A stretch of DNA of 29,047 bases from JAJPXI01 sp051867655. GTDB lineage: Bacteria > Bacillota > Clostridia > Oscillospirales > Oscillospiraceae. This document shows, in pieces, positions 15,430 to 22,489 of the stretch. The number at the start of each line of letters is the position of its first letter. The stretch's first letter is position 1. The notes beneath the pieces are model-generated. The model worked only from the letters and a program-made list of their open reading frames with translations, had not been told where the DNA came from and did not search any database. Position numbers and translations under genes: made by a program. The DNA lies in the NCBI GenBank assembly GCA_051867655.1, contig JBJDYV010000097.1, positions 1-29,047 of the forward strand, written 5' to 3'.

Positions 15430-15993
15430 TCACAAAGCTTGTTTGAGCTTTCGGACGGCCCGGCTGTACTTGGAAAGCACCGTGGCAAGGGGGAGATCCA
15501 GCAGCGATGCGATCTCCCGGTGGCGGAACCCGGCTACAGCGTGGAGAATGACAATCTGCCGCTCCTGATCACTGAGCCGGTCCATACACTCGCGGATCAC
15601 CATCCGGTCCTCCTGGCTGATCTCCTGACAGGAGGCCAGCCAGGGTTCCCAGTCTTCCTGGGGAAGATCGGATGTCCGTTGACGCTCCCGCAGGCGCTGG
15701 AGACACAGGTTTCGGGCGATGGTGAGGATCCACGCCATGGGTTTTCCGGCGGAGCGGTAGCCCGCGGCGCCGGCGTATATCTTCAAGTAGCAGTCCTGGA
15801 GCACGTCCTCCGCGTCATGGGTGTTCTTCAGGATGGAAAGGGCAAACGCGTACACGGCGGCGCTGGTCCGGCGGTACAGCGTTTCCAGTGCCTTAGGGTC
15901 GCGGCCGGCGATCCCCTCCAGACAGCGGTCCAGCTCGGCGGCGCCGCCGGCGGGATCGCTGGGATATGCGGTTGTCAGACCATTATGCGCCAT
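15430..15993 (-). CDS. ECF-type RNA polymerase sigma factor
   Basis: A 187-residue sigma factor with region 2 (ALETLYRRTSAAVYAFAL, then HDAEDVLQDCYLKIY and the -10 recognition part AWILTIARNLCLQRLRER) and region 4 (LSDQERQIVILHAVAGFRHREIASLLDLPLATV, the helix-turn-helix). Regions 1 and 3 are missing, as expected for the ECF class. ATG 15993 follows AAAGGAG; the TTG at 16017 would place that ribosome site inside the gene. It is co-transcribed with the RsgI-like anti-sigma downstream, a standard autoregulated sigma/anti-sigma pair responding to an envelope or extracellular cue. I see no clear sigma-A promoter in the upstream 130 bases, consistent with autoregulation. Confidence 0.93.
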   Translation of the reverse strand: MAHNGLTTAYPSDPAGGAAELDRCLEGIAGRDPKALETLYRRTSAAVYAFALSILKNTHDAEDVLQDCYLKIYAGAAGYRSAGKPMAWILTIARNLCLQRLRERQRTSDLPQEDWEPWLASCQEISQEDRMVIRECMDRLSDQERQIVILHAVAGFRHREIASLLDLPLATVLSKYSRAVRKLKQAL

Positions 15994-16123
15994 AATATCG
16001 CTGCTCCTTTCAACCAATTAACGCGTGAGGAACGGGTTTTATTGCATTGTGTATCAATTTTTTTCTAAAACTCTCATCCTTATTCTTCCATGGACCTGTG
16101 GAATTGTCTGCGGGTAAAGTGAA

Positions 16124-16155
16124 ACAGCCCCCGGCGCTTGTGCGCCGGGGGCTGT
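16124..16155 (-). terminator. Strong terminator of the GNAT gene
   Basis: ACAGCCCCCGGCGC (16124-16137) pairs perfectly with GCGCCGGGGGCTGT (16142-16155) over a TTGT loop. Read on the minus strand it ends in TTTCACTTT. It lies 12 bases after the acetyltransferase stop. Confidence 0.9.
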
Positions 16156-16167
16156 CTGCTGCCTGGA

Positions 16168-16779
16168 TCAGAAGATCTGCCCGGGGAGCTTCAGCTTTTC
16201 TTTGGGCGGGAAGGCGGCGTCAAATTCTTCCGCCTCTTTCTCGTCCACAAAATAGCCGTCCGGGTCTTTGTAGGTGCCGGAGATCCCGTCCAGAAATCCC
16301 GGCTCCAGCTCGGCAATGAGGAAATAATCCGCATCGGGATCATCCTCATACCGAACGCCCTTGGTTTTGGAAACCACAAAACCGGATTTTCCGTAGAAGT
16401 TGATGTTTCCGGTGATGGCCAGCGCGCCCGCGCCCATTTTTTTCGCCTGTTCCATGGAGTAACGCAGAAGGACGGTACCATAGCCCTGGCACTTGCACTT
16501 CGGCGCGATGCTGATGGGACCGAAGGTCATGATCGGAACCGTTCTGCCGTCATCGGTTTTGATGGCAGAGCGGGCATACATCACATGGCCGATGATCTCA
16601 CCGTCCGCTTCCATGACGAGGTCGAGCTCCGGAACAAAGTCCGGGCGGTCCCGGAACCGGTGCAGCACATAGTGCTCGGTGCAGCCGGGGCGATAGATAT
16701 TCCAGAATGCCTCACGGGTCAGATTTTCAACTTCACGGTAATCGGCCGGGGTTTCCTTGCGGATCATTGTTTTTTTCAT
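16168..16779 (-). CDS. GNAT-family N-acetyltransferase
   Basis: A 203-residue acetyltransferase starting MIRKETPADYREVENLTREAF, the typical GNAT opening. The acetyl-CoA motif A is KCKCQGYGTVLLRYSMEQA (beta strand, Q..G.G pyrophosphate loop, helix), preceded by TFGPISIAP. A GNINFYGKSGF block gives motif B with the usual FY.k.GF. The C-terminal 50 residues (DGYFVDEKEAEEFDAAFPPKEK) resemble the longer YhbS/YkkB-type GNATs. ATG 16779 follows AGGAGGAATCAAC with 7-base spacing. A good promoter lies about 150 bp upstream. Substrate unknown; a small amine, drug or protein N-terminus are all possible. It is transcribed alone. Confidence 0.92.
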   Translation of the reverse strand: MKKTMIRKETPADYREVENLTREAFWNIYRPGCTEHYVLHRFRDRPDFVPELDLVMEADGEIIGHVMYARSAIKTDDGRTVPIMTFGPISIAPKCKCQGYGTVLLRYSMEQAKKMGAGALAITGNINFYGKSGFVVSKTKGVRYEDDPDADYFLIAELEPGFLDGISGTYKDPDGYFVDEKEAEEFDAAFPPKEKLKLPGQIF

Positions 16780-17086
16780 GTTGATTCCTCCTGAAAATTG
16801 CAGTGTGCTTTTCGGGAGGGCGAGATCGTGTTTCCCTCCCGGGTCAGTCCACAATCTCCAAGGTGTTGTTCATTTTCAAACAGCATTCTCCATATATCAT
16901 TGATTCCGGCGGTGCCGGTGAAGACATTATAATCCTTCCGAATGGATTTCGCAAGAGTGCAAAGCGGACTTGCGGGTGAAATCACGAAAATGCGGAAACA
17001 AAACATATCAATTCAACCAGCAGTTTAATGACATTTCCCATGCCGGCGATTATCATAAGGTCAAAGAGAAAAAGGAGTGATTCGCA
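16780..17086. other. Intergenic region between divergent GNAT and truncated gene
   Basis: These 307 bases hold the GNAT promoter and a leader of about 140 bases with a small hairpin (GGGAGGG facing CCCTCCC in the minus-strand RNA). On the right is an AT-richer stretch ending in an AAAAAGGAGTG ribosome site for the plus-strand gene at 17087. I see no further gene or RNA. Confidence 0.6.
16927..16955 (-). promoter_or_regulatory. Sigma-A promoter for the GNAT gene
   Basis: On the minus strand, -35 TTGCGA (16955-16950) and a perfect -10 TATAAT (16932-16927) are separated by 17 bp. Confidence 0.8.
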
Positions 17087-17464
17087 GTGAATTTAAAAGA
17101 GGCGTTCCGTTTTCAGAATAAGCTGCAGTCCTTGATGGACGAGGCACAGTCCATTCTCGGCTGCAGCGAAAACATCACCAAGGTGCAGAATACCTACCTG
17201 CGTAAAAAGGTAATGGCAGAAGCCGAGGACGAAACCACCATAGAGGCTCCTTCCACTGAATACAGTGAGAAGATCACACAGGCGGCGGAGTTCCTACTGT
17301 ACCTGTTGGCCGAGCGTGAGAAGCTGAGCGCCGCGATCCATCAGGCTAAAATCGGCTTGGATCTTCCAGCCGGTCTGGATGGTGAAGTTAGTCTGAATGG
17401 CAAACGCCAGGACATTGCCGGCCTGCTGCGCCGTATGGCCGGCTTACCCTGCTGCCACTTGTAG
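17087..17464 (+). pseudogene. Truncated hypothetical protein (MNLKEAF family)
   Basis: The 125-residue frame begins MNLKEAFRFQNKLQSLMDEA with a good AAGGAG site. It looks like a common Clostridia/Oscillospiraceae protein of about 210 residues, often uncharacterised and helical (AEAEDETTIEAPSTEY and VSLNGKRQDIAGLLRRM are recognisable blocks). Residues after 120 (PCCHL) no longer fit. At about 17443-17446 the sequence turns into the reverse complement of a different gene, so roughly 90 residues are missing. It is probably a remnant, although a stable short product cannot be excluded. The family recollection is from memory and should be tested by search. Confidence 0.6.
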
Positions 17465-17595
17465 ATCGCCTGCGGCTCCTCAAACCCAAAGTAGGCCTGC
17501 AGGTCACGGACAGACAAGCCGCGCTCTGTTCGCAGGCGGATGATGTTCTTTCCGGTGGCAACGGGGTCAATGACTGGGAAGGGCTTTGCATTCAT
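17341..17595 (-). pseudogene. Truncated HTH (Xre-like) regulator
   Basis: From ATG 17595, with GGAGGCGATC upstream, the frame reads MNAKPFPVIDPVATGKNIIR and continues LRTERGLSVRDLQAYFGFEE to AIYKWQQGK at residue 51. This is a clear helix-turn-helix of the small regulators abundant in Clostridia. Intact members continue for another 20-50 residues, usually with a 'lP.vdnLy.LS' block. Here, from about 17443 on, the frame simply reads antisense through the neighbouring gene until a stop at 17341. The C-terminal half of the regulator is therefore lost, and the fold would be incomplete. Confidence 0.65.
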
Positions 17596-17740
17596 GGCGA
17601 TCGCCTCCATCAGTGAAATTTCCCCATCGGGGAGCATTTCAGAATACCCGATGATGCTCTAAAACGCAAGCCCCAAAACAGATTTGTAAAGAAACTGTCA
17701 CATTATAGTGTGGCCCAATCAAAAGGAGGAGGCGAGACAC

Positions 17741-17920
17741 TTGAAGCAGCCGGTGCCTCTGCGGAAACAAAGCAAGAAAGCTCAGAAGAAGTATCATGCG
17801 AAACAGCGGGGCAGCTGGTACGGGATCTCACCGGTGACCAGAACTGTGCCCAATGGCAAGGCTTATGACCGAAATCAGGTGAAACGGGAAAAGCGGGCGG
17901 ATCGGGACTTCGCGGATTGA
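17741..17920 (+). CDS. Small basic hypothetical protein
   Basis: From TTG 17741 the product is 59 residues, strongly basic (LKQPVPLRKQSKKAQKKYHA, GISPVTRTVPNGKAYDR, VKREKRADRD). AAAGGAGGAGG at 17721-17731 is 9 bases from the TTG and supports it over GTG 17708, which lies before that ribosome site. I recall similar short basic proteins of unknown function in Oscillospiraceae, sometimes somewhat longer. The charge suggests nucleic-acid contact. It sits between the truncated genes and DUF4317, with 111 bases to the latter. Confidence 0.6.
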   Translation: MKQPVPLRKQSKKAQKKYHAKQRGSWYGISPVTRTVPNGKAYDRNQVKREKRADRDFAD

Positions 17921-18031
17921 GACACAAGGTTCCGGAACAGGCATGACAAAGAGACGGAAATGTGTTACCATAAGCACGTTTGCTGTTTGCCAGACAGCAC
18001 ACAATCCAACGAAGCAAATGAGGTATGATCC

Positions 18032-19168
18032 ATGAATCAAAGAGAATTGGGCGAGCTGCGCCGCCGTTTCCGTCCGGATAAAAGCGCCATCAGCCGCATC
18101 TATGGCTGCTATGTCAACAGCAGTAAAGAGGTCATCTCCTACATAGACACATCCCTGGGCGTCATGCCCCAGGAGGAGGCGGAAAAGTATCTCGGGCTGC
18201 TGAAAAAGGCCCTCTCCGGCACGCTGGGGCGGAACCTGATCGACATTGTGTTTTCCACACAGCAGGTTGTGGACAGCGACGAACACCGTCTTCTTTCTGC
18301 ATTGCGCGATTCCGGGCTGAAGGACGGCGCGGTGCGGCAGACGTTTTATCAAAAAATTATCGACTCCCTGGACATGGACGGCAGTAATTATCTGATCCTG
18401 CTGGCTCACGACGTCTATGACGTACCGTACCGGGGCAAGGACGATGAAACCCAGGCAGATGCCTCTGATCAGGTGTTTTCCTATATTGTCTGCTGCGTCT
18501 GTCCGGTAAAAGACAGCAAGGTCGAGCTGGGCTACTTCCCCGGGGAGAATGAGTTCCACAACTGCGCCGCCGGGCAGATCGTCGCCGCGCCCGAGCTGGG
18601 TTTCCTGTTCCCTGCGTTCGATGACCGGTCCGCCAACATCTACAACGCGCTGTTCTATTCTCATAAGGCCGACGAGCTACACCAGGAATTTATCGACGCT
18701 GTATTCCACACCGAGCCGCCCATGTCCGCCGGGGAGCAGAAGGAGGCGTTTGAGACAGCGCTCAGCGAGGCGCTGGAGGACGCCTGCAGCATGGAGGTGG
18801 TACAGTCCGTCCATGAGCGTCTGACGGAGCGGATCGAACAGCACAAGGAGAGCAAAGACCCGGAACCGCTTGCGTTGACCGCGCGGGAGGTGGGGAATAT
18901 TCTGGCCGAGTGCGGTGTGGAGGAGGAGCGCGTGGCTGCGTTCTGCCAAAAATGCGGTGAACAGTTTGGCGATGGTGCGGCTTTGAGCCCCAGCAACCTG
19001 ATCGACCACAAGCGATTTGAGATCAAGACTCCTGATGCCACGATCATCGTGGACCCGGAGCACAGTTATTTCGTGGAAACGCGGGTCATTGACGGCAGGA
19101 AATATATCCTGATACCCGCCGACGAGGGCGTGGAGATCAATGGCCTCAGTGTGCGCATTGCGCCGTAA
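18032..19168 (+). CDS. DUF4317 family protein
   Basis: A 378-residue cytosolic protein matching the DUF4317 family. It opens with MNQRELGELRRRFRPDKSAI and then ISRIYGCYVNSSKEVISY, the family's hallmark, and has the central block LILLAHDVYDVPYRGKDD, CCVCPVK and FPAFDDRSANIYNALFYS. The C-terminal part (KRFEIKTPDATIIVDPEHSYFVETRVIDGRKYILIP) is predicted to be a small beta domain. The function is not known. The family is widespread in gut Clostridia and usually stands alone, as here. A GAGGT site precedes the ATG and a strong terminator follows. Confidence 0.88.
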   Translation: MNQRELGELRRRFRPDKSAISRIYGCYVNSSKEVISYIDTSLGVMPQEEAEKYLGLLKKALSGTLGRNLIDIVFSTQQVVDSDEHRLLSALRDSGLKDGAVRQTFYQKIIDSLDMDGSNYLILLAHDVYDVPYRGKDDETQADASDQVFSYIVCCVCPVKDSKVELGYFPGENEFHNCAAGQIVAAPELGFLFPAFDDRSANIYNALFYSHKADELHQEFIDAVFHTEPPMSAGEQKEAFETALSEALEDACSMEVVQSVHERLTERIEQHKESKDPEPLALTAREVGNILAECGVEEERVAAFCQKCGEQFGDGAALSPSNLIDHKRFEIKTPDATIIVDPEHSYFVETRVIDGRKYILIPADEGVEINGLSVRIAP

Positions 19169-19177
19169 TTGAAATAG

Positions 19178-19214
19178 AAAGTGGCCGATTTCACAAGAAA
19201 TTGGCCACTTTTTT
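19178..19214 (+). terminator. Rho-independent terminator after the DUF4317 gene
   Basis: AAAGTGGCCGATTTC (19178-19192) pairs with GAAATTGGCCACTTT (19197-19211), with one wobble and an ACAA loop, followed by further T residues. It lies 9 bases after the stop. Confidence 0.92.
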
Positions 19215-19226
19215 GTTGCAAATGAA

Positions 19227-19322
19227 AACCACCGGCAGTGTTGAAGCTGTAAGATAAAGGCGAATCATGGTTGTTTTCCATATGTCTGCCTTTATCTTAC
19301 AGTTTCATTGTACGGGTGGTCC
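19227..19322. repeat. Large imperfect inverted repeat (MITE-like or regulatory)
   Basis: CTGTAAGATAAAGGC (19247-19261) is exactly complementary to GCCTTTATCTTACAG (19288-19302). The flanks continue the pairing imperfectly: ACCACC at about 19229 faces GGTGGT at 19316-19321, giving arms of about 35 bases. The 26-base centre holds a smaller ATGG/CCAT hairpin. It lies between the DUF4317 terminator and the PucR-type gene. Confidence 0.65.
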
Positions 19323-19399
19323 TGACTGACAGCGGTAAATTGAAATTATTTTTGTATTATGATAAGATGAAAAAAACGATTTGCTGTGAGGTGTGCCGG

Positions 19400-20983
19400 A
19401 TGAGCTTGACCGTGTCACAATTGATGGAGCTGCCTTGTTTGCGGCGTTCGAAGGTCCTTGCGGGACACAATGGGCTGAATCGTATTGTGACCTGCTTATC
19501 GGTCCTGGAGTATTCCAACCCGACGGAACTCCAAAAGCGGCTCTACGAGAGCATTGAATTTTGGGGCAGTGAATTGGTCATCACCGCCTTCAGCAATGTT
19601 GCCGATGATGTGGATGCCCAATGCGAGAATATCAAGAGCATGGCGGCGGCCGGTGAGGTCGGTATGATCCTCTACTATGTGGGACTGATCATGCCGCGCG
19701 TGGACCCCAGGCTGATCCAACTTGCAAACGAGCTTGATTTTGTTTTGATCTGTATGCCGGAGAATGAGCCGAATCTGCGGTACAGCGAAGTGATCCACGA
19801 AGTCATGGACACCATCATTCGGGACGAGCTCAACAACCCGACCTTTGCGCTCGATCTGCTGGACCAGATGACAAAAGTTCCGAAGGGCCAGCAGACGGTA
19901 AAGACGATCCTGCGGATCACAAGTGACCGGCTCCGCGCGTCCACCGCGGTCACCGACTCAGAATACCGGGTTTTGAGCGCGGCACCGTGGCCCCGCAATC
20001 AATCGACCCCCTGGGAAGAGCTGATCCGGCTTGCCGTTCGCCACACTGGGACGGAAAATATCTGGGAAATCAAGGGCGAGCATCCTTTGTGGGTGTATCG
20101 GGCCGAGATCCAGCCAAGCGGACACAATAAAATGTTTCTCCTGGTTTTCTCGGAAGGCGGAAAATTTGACCCTGTTCTCTGGAAACAGGCTGTGGAAGGC
20201 GTCCGGGTGAGCATGGGCGTCTGGGGCCGGCAGCATGACCAAATCGACTTGTCTGAGCTGGTGCGCGCGATCATCCTGGATGAGCCGATCAAGATGCGGC
20301 GGCTCGGTGATTTGTATCACATTGACGTTGAGTCGCTGAGTGATATGTGGATTCTGAAAAGCGTGACCGGGGAGGACTTGTCCCAGTGGACTGACTCGGT
20401 CCGTGAACTGTCGGCTCACTATGCAAATATTGGCCTTTGTGAACACTACGAGAACGACATATTGATTTTCCCGGTCGGAAATCGTACTTTGCGGGAGATG
20501 GACGAGTGGACCGAAGCACTGGTAAAGTTTTGTGAGGAAGAAAAAATTCCGGCAAAAATCACCCGCTGTCCCGCGCTCCAGCAAACTGCCGACGCAAGGT
20601 ACGCCTACGAGATCAATCAGGCCAATTTGGAAGACGCCATGAAAGTGTTCCCGCTGCGGTCATTCTTTACGATCGCTGAAATCGAGTTCGTAAAAGAGTG
20701 CAGAGAGATCGCTGCAGCCGGAAAAGAAAACGTTCGCCGGTATACATCCATGCTTACCCCCCTGCTGGCGGGCAGAGATGGAAATGAGATTCTGAACACG
20801 CTCACCGTATTCCTTCTGGATAAAAACTCCAGCATTACGGAAACGGCAGCCCATCTTTTTGTTCATAAGAACACCGTAAAATATCGCTTGCAGAAAGCGA
20901 GCGATTTTCTCGGGTTCCGCGTCGGTGACGTGCCCCAATCGAAAAAGCTGTTTTATGCGCTTGCCTTGCAGAGGATCCTCTGA
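19400..20983 (+). CDS. PucR/CdaR-type transcriptional regulator
   Basis: A 527-residue regulator. The N-terminal PucR domain (about 1-130) starts LTVSQLMELPCLRRSKVLAG and contains SVLEYSNPTEL and the GVELVIT-like FWGSELVITAF. A variable middle part follows. The C-terminal PucR helix-turn-helix is FLLDKNSSITETAAHLFVHKNTVKYRLQKASDF (about residues 472-505). ATG 19400 is preferred: GAGGTG lies just upstream and the protein then starts directly at the domain; longer starts run back into the inverted repeat. Family members often activate purine, allantoin or other nitrogen-compound catabolism when substrate accumulates. A terminator separates it from the permease operon, which has its own promoter, so it is the obvious local regulator. 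Confidence 0.9.
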   Translation: MSLTVSQLMELPCLRRSKVLAGHNGLNRIVTCLSVLEYSNPTELQKRLYESIEFWGSELVITAFSNVADDVDAQCENIKSMAAAGEVGMILYYVGLIMPRVDPRLIQLANELDFVLICMPENEPNLRYSEVIHEVMDTIIRDELNNPTFALDLLDQMTKVPKGQQTVKTILRITSDRLRASTAVTDSEYRVLSAAPWPRNQSTPWEELIRLAVRHTGTENIWEIKGEHPLWVYRAEIQPSGHNKMFLLVFSEGGKFDPVLWKQAVEGVRVSMGVWGRQHDQIDLSELVRAIILDEPIKMRRLGDLYHIDVESLSDMWILKSVTGEDLSQWTDSVRELSAHYANIGLCEHYENDILIFPVGNRTLREMDEWTEALVKFCEEEKIPAKITRCPALQQTADARYAYEINQANLEDAMKVFPLRSFFTIAEIEFVKECREIAAAGKENVRRYTSMLTPLLAGRDGNEILNTLTVFLLDKNSSITETAAHLFVHKNTVKYRLQKASDFLGFRVGDVPQSKKLFYALALQRIL

Positions 20984-21025
20984 CTTGCGCAGGCAAACAA
21001 TTCATGGAAGTGTCCGAATGAAGCC

Positions 21026-21074
21026 GCCGCCCCATTCGTTGTCCTTTGAGACAATGAATGGGGCGGCGACTTTA
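21026..21074 (+). terminator. Terminator after the PucR-type regulator
   Basis: GCCGCCCCATTCGTTGTC (21026-21043) pairs with GACAATGAATGGGGCGGC (21050-21067), 18 bp with one wobble and a 6-base loop. Only a short T run (GACTTTAT) follows, so efficiency is uncertain although the stem is very stable. Confidence 0.8.
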
Positions 21075-21091
21075 TCTCATCCCATAATGAA

Positions 21092-21115
21092 ATTTTGATG
21101 GGGTCAAAATATAAT
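21092..21115 (+). promoter_or_regulatory. Promoter -10 box with overlapping 19-bp palindrome for the permease operon
   Basis: ATTTTGA (21092-21098) and TCAAAAT (21104-21110) form a palindrome with a 5-bp centre. A perfect -10 TATAAT (21110-21115) begins at its last base. No acceptable -35 lies 16-18 bp upstream, which is what an activator-dependent promoter looks like. The PucR-type protein encoded just upstream is the natural candidate to bind. A GGGATT/AATCCC hairpin (21124-21144) follows in the leader. Confidence 0.65.
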
Positions 21116-21172
21116 GGTTTTTAGGGATTTCGTTGTTGAATCCCGATCTAAACGAAAGAAGGAGAGAAAAAC

Positions 21173-22459
21173 ATGAACAAATCATCGGGCTTTGAGATCA
21201 AAGCGGAAGAAAGGCAGAGTTGGGTTTCCATTACAATGGTCTGGATCGGCTCCATGATCTGCGTGCCTGCCCTGATGATCGGCGGTATGCTGGGTTCCGG
21301 TCTGTCCCTGGGTATGTGTGCGCTTGCGATCCTTGTCGGCTATGCTCTGGTCTGTATCTTTATGAGCTTTATGGGCATGCATGCCTGCGATACCGGCCTG
21401 CCCACCGCAGTTATGGCATCCGGCGCCCTGGGCGAAAAGGGAGCAAAGTACATCATCAGTACGATCCTTGCGATCTCCTGCATCGGCTGGTTCGGCATCC
21501 AGGCCGCGGTCTGCGGCGCGTCCTTCTCCTCCATGATCGGCGACATGACCGGCCTGAACATTCCCGTCTGGCTGTCCTCCGTGGTTTGGGGCGTTATTAT
21601 GCTTCTTACCGCTTGCTTCCGTTTTACTGGCCTGAAGTGGCTGAACAAGATTGCAGTTCCTCTGCTCGGTATCGTTCTGGCCTATACCTTGATTTATAAT
21701 TTCGTCACCGGCGGCGGTTCCGCTCTGAGCGGTTATACTCCCTCTGCTCCCATGAGTTTTGTGGGCGGTGTCAGCATGACTGTCGGTTCTTTTGTTGTTG
21801 CGGCCGCAATTTCCGGTGACTATTGCCGCTTCGCGAAGAACCGCAAGGATGTTGTGAAGTCTTCCATCATCGGGGTTCTTCCCGCGGGCCTGGTCGTTCT
21901 GATGATCGGCGCCATCCTCGCCATCTGCACCGGCTCCTATGACATCAGCGTATTCCTGTCTTCCGCCGGCCTGCCTCTGATCGGCCTGATCGCCCTGATC
22001 CTGGCTACCTGGACCACCAACGTCTCCAACGCCTACTCCGGCGGCCTGTCCCTCTCTGTTCTGCTCGGCCAAGATGAGAAGAAGAGCCAGCTGACCACTG
22101 CAATTGCCGGTGTCATCGGTACGATCCTGGCTGCTGTTGGTATTCTCAACTCGATCACGGGCTTCCTGTCTTTGCTGTCCGCAATCGTTCCCGCATTGAT
22201 GGGCGTCCTGATTGCAGATTACTGGATCATCGGTAAGGGCAAGGTTGAAAATTATAAGATGCGTGACGGCTTCTATGCTCCCGGCCTGATTTCCTTTATC
22301 ATCGGTGCTCTGGTCGCGTGCATCACCGGCGGCACCTTCGCCTCGATTTCCTTCCTGTCCTTCCTGAACTTCCCCTTCTTGATCGGCCCCATCAACGGCA
22401 TCATTGTCGCAATGGTCGTATATGTGATCATTGAAAAGGTAAGGGGCAGAAAAGCCTGA
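21173..22459 (+). CDS. NCS1-family (cytosine/purine/hydantoin-type) permease
   Basis: A 428-residue transporter with about twelve membrane helices in the LeuT-like NCS1 arrangement, resembling CodB and related nucleobase/hydantoin carriers. Recognisable blocks are the opening KAEERQSWVSITMVWIGSMI, the helix-3 GWFGIQAAVCGASF, ISGDYCRFAKNRKD in the cytoplasmic loop before helix 7, and LATWTTNVSNAYSGGLSLS in helix 8. It would import a cyclic nitrogen compound by cation symport or proton-motive force. GAAGGAG precedes the ATG. It heads the operon with DUF917, HyuA-like and racemase-family genes, so its substrate is probably what those enzymes act on. The cargo (cytosine, hydantoin, allantoin-like, other) cannot be fixed by sequence. 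Confidence 0.9.
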   Translation: MNKSSGFEIKAEERQSWVSITMVWIGSMICVPALMIGGMLGSGLSLGMCALAILVGYALVCIFMSFMGMHACDTGLPTAVMASGALGEKGAKYIISTILAISCIGWFGIQAAVCGASFSSMIGDMTGLNIPVWLSSVVWGVIMLLTACFRFTGLKWLNKIAVPLLGIVLAYTLIYNFVTGGGSALSGYTPSAPMSFVGGVSMTVGSFVVAAAISGDYCRFAKNRKDVVKSSIIGVLPAGLVVLMIGAILAICTGSYDISVFLSSAGLPLIGLIALILATWTTNVSNAYSGGLSLSVLLGQDEKKSQLTTAIAGVIGTILAAVGILNSITGFLSLLSAIVPALMGVLIADYWIIGKGKVENYKMRDGFYAPGLISFIIGALVACITGGTFASISFLSFLNFPFLIGPINGIIVAMVVYVIIEKVRGRKA

Positions 22460-22489
22460 CATCAAAATAGATAGAAGGAGTGCAGCATT

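Noticed and set aside
16776..17006. A 76-codon minus-strand frame upstream of the GNAT gene
   Set aside because: It has no ribosome site, includes the -10 and -35 boxes of the GNAT promoter, and resembles nothing.
21182..22465. A minus-strand frame of 427 codons opposite the NCS1 permease
   Set aside because: The translation is rich in Asp/Gln/His/Gly, the antisense image of membrane-helix codons.
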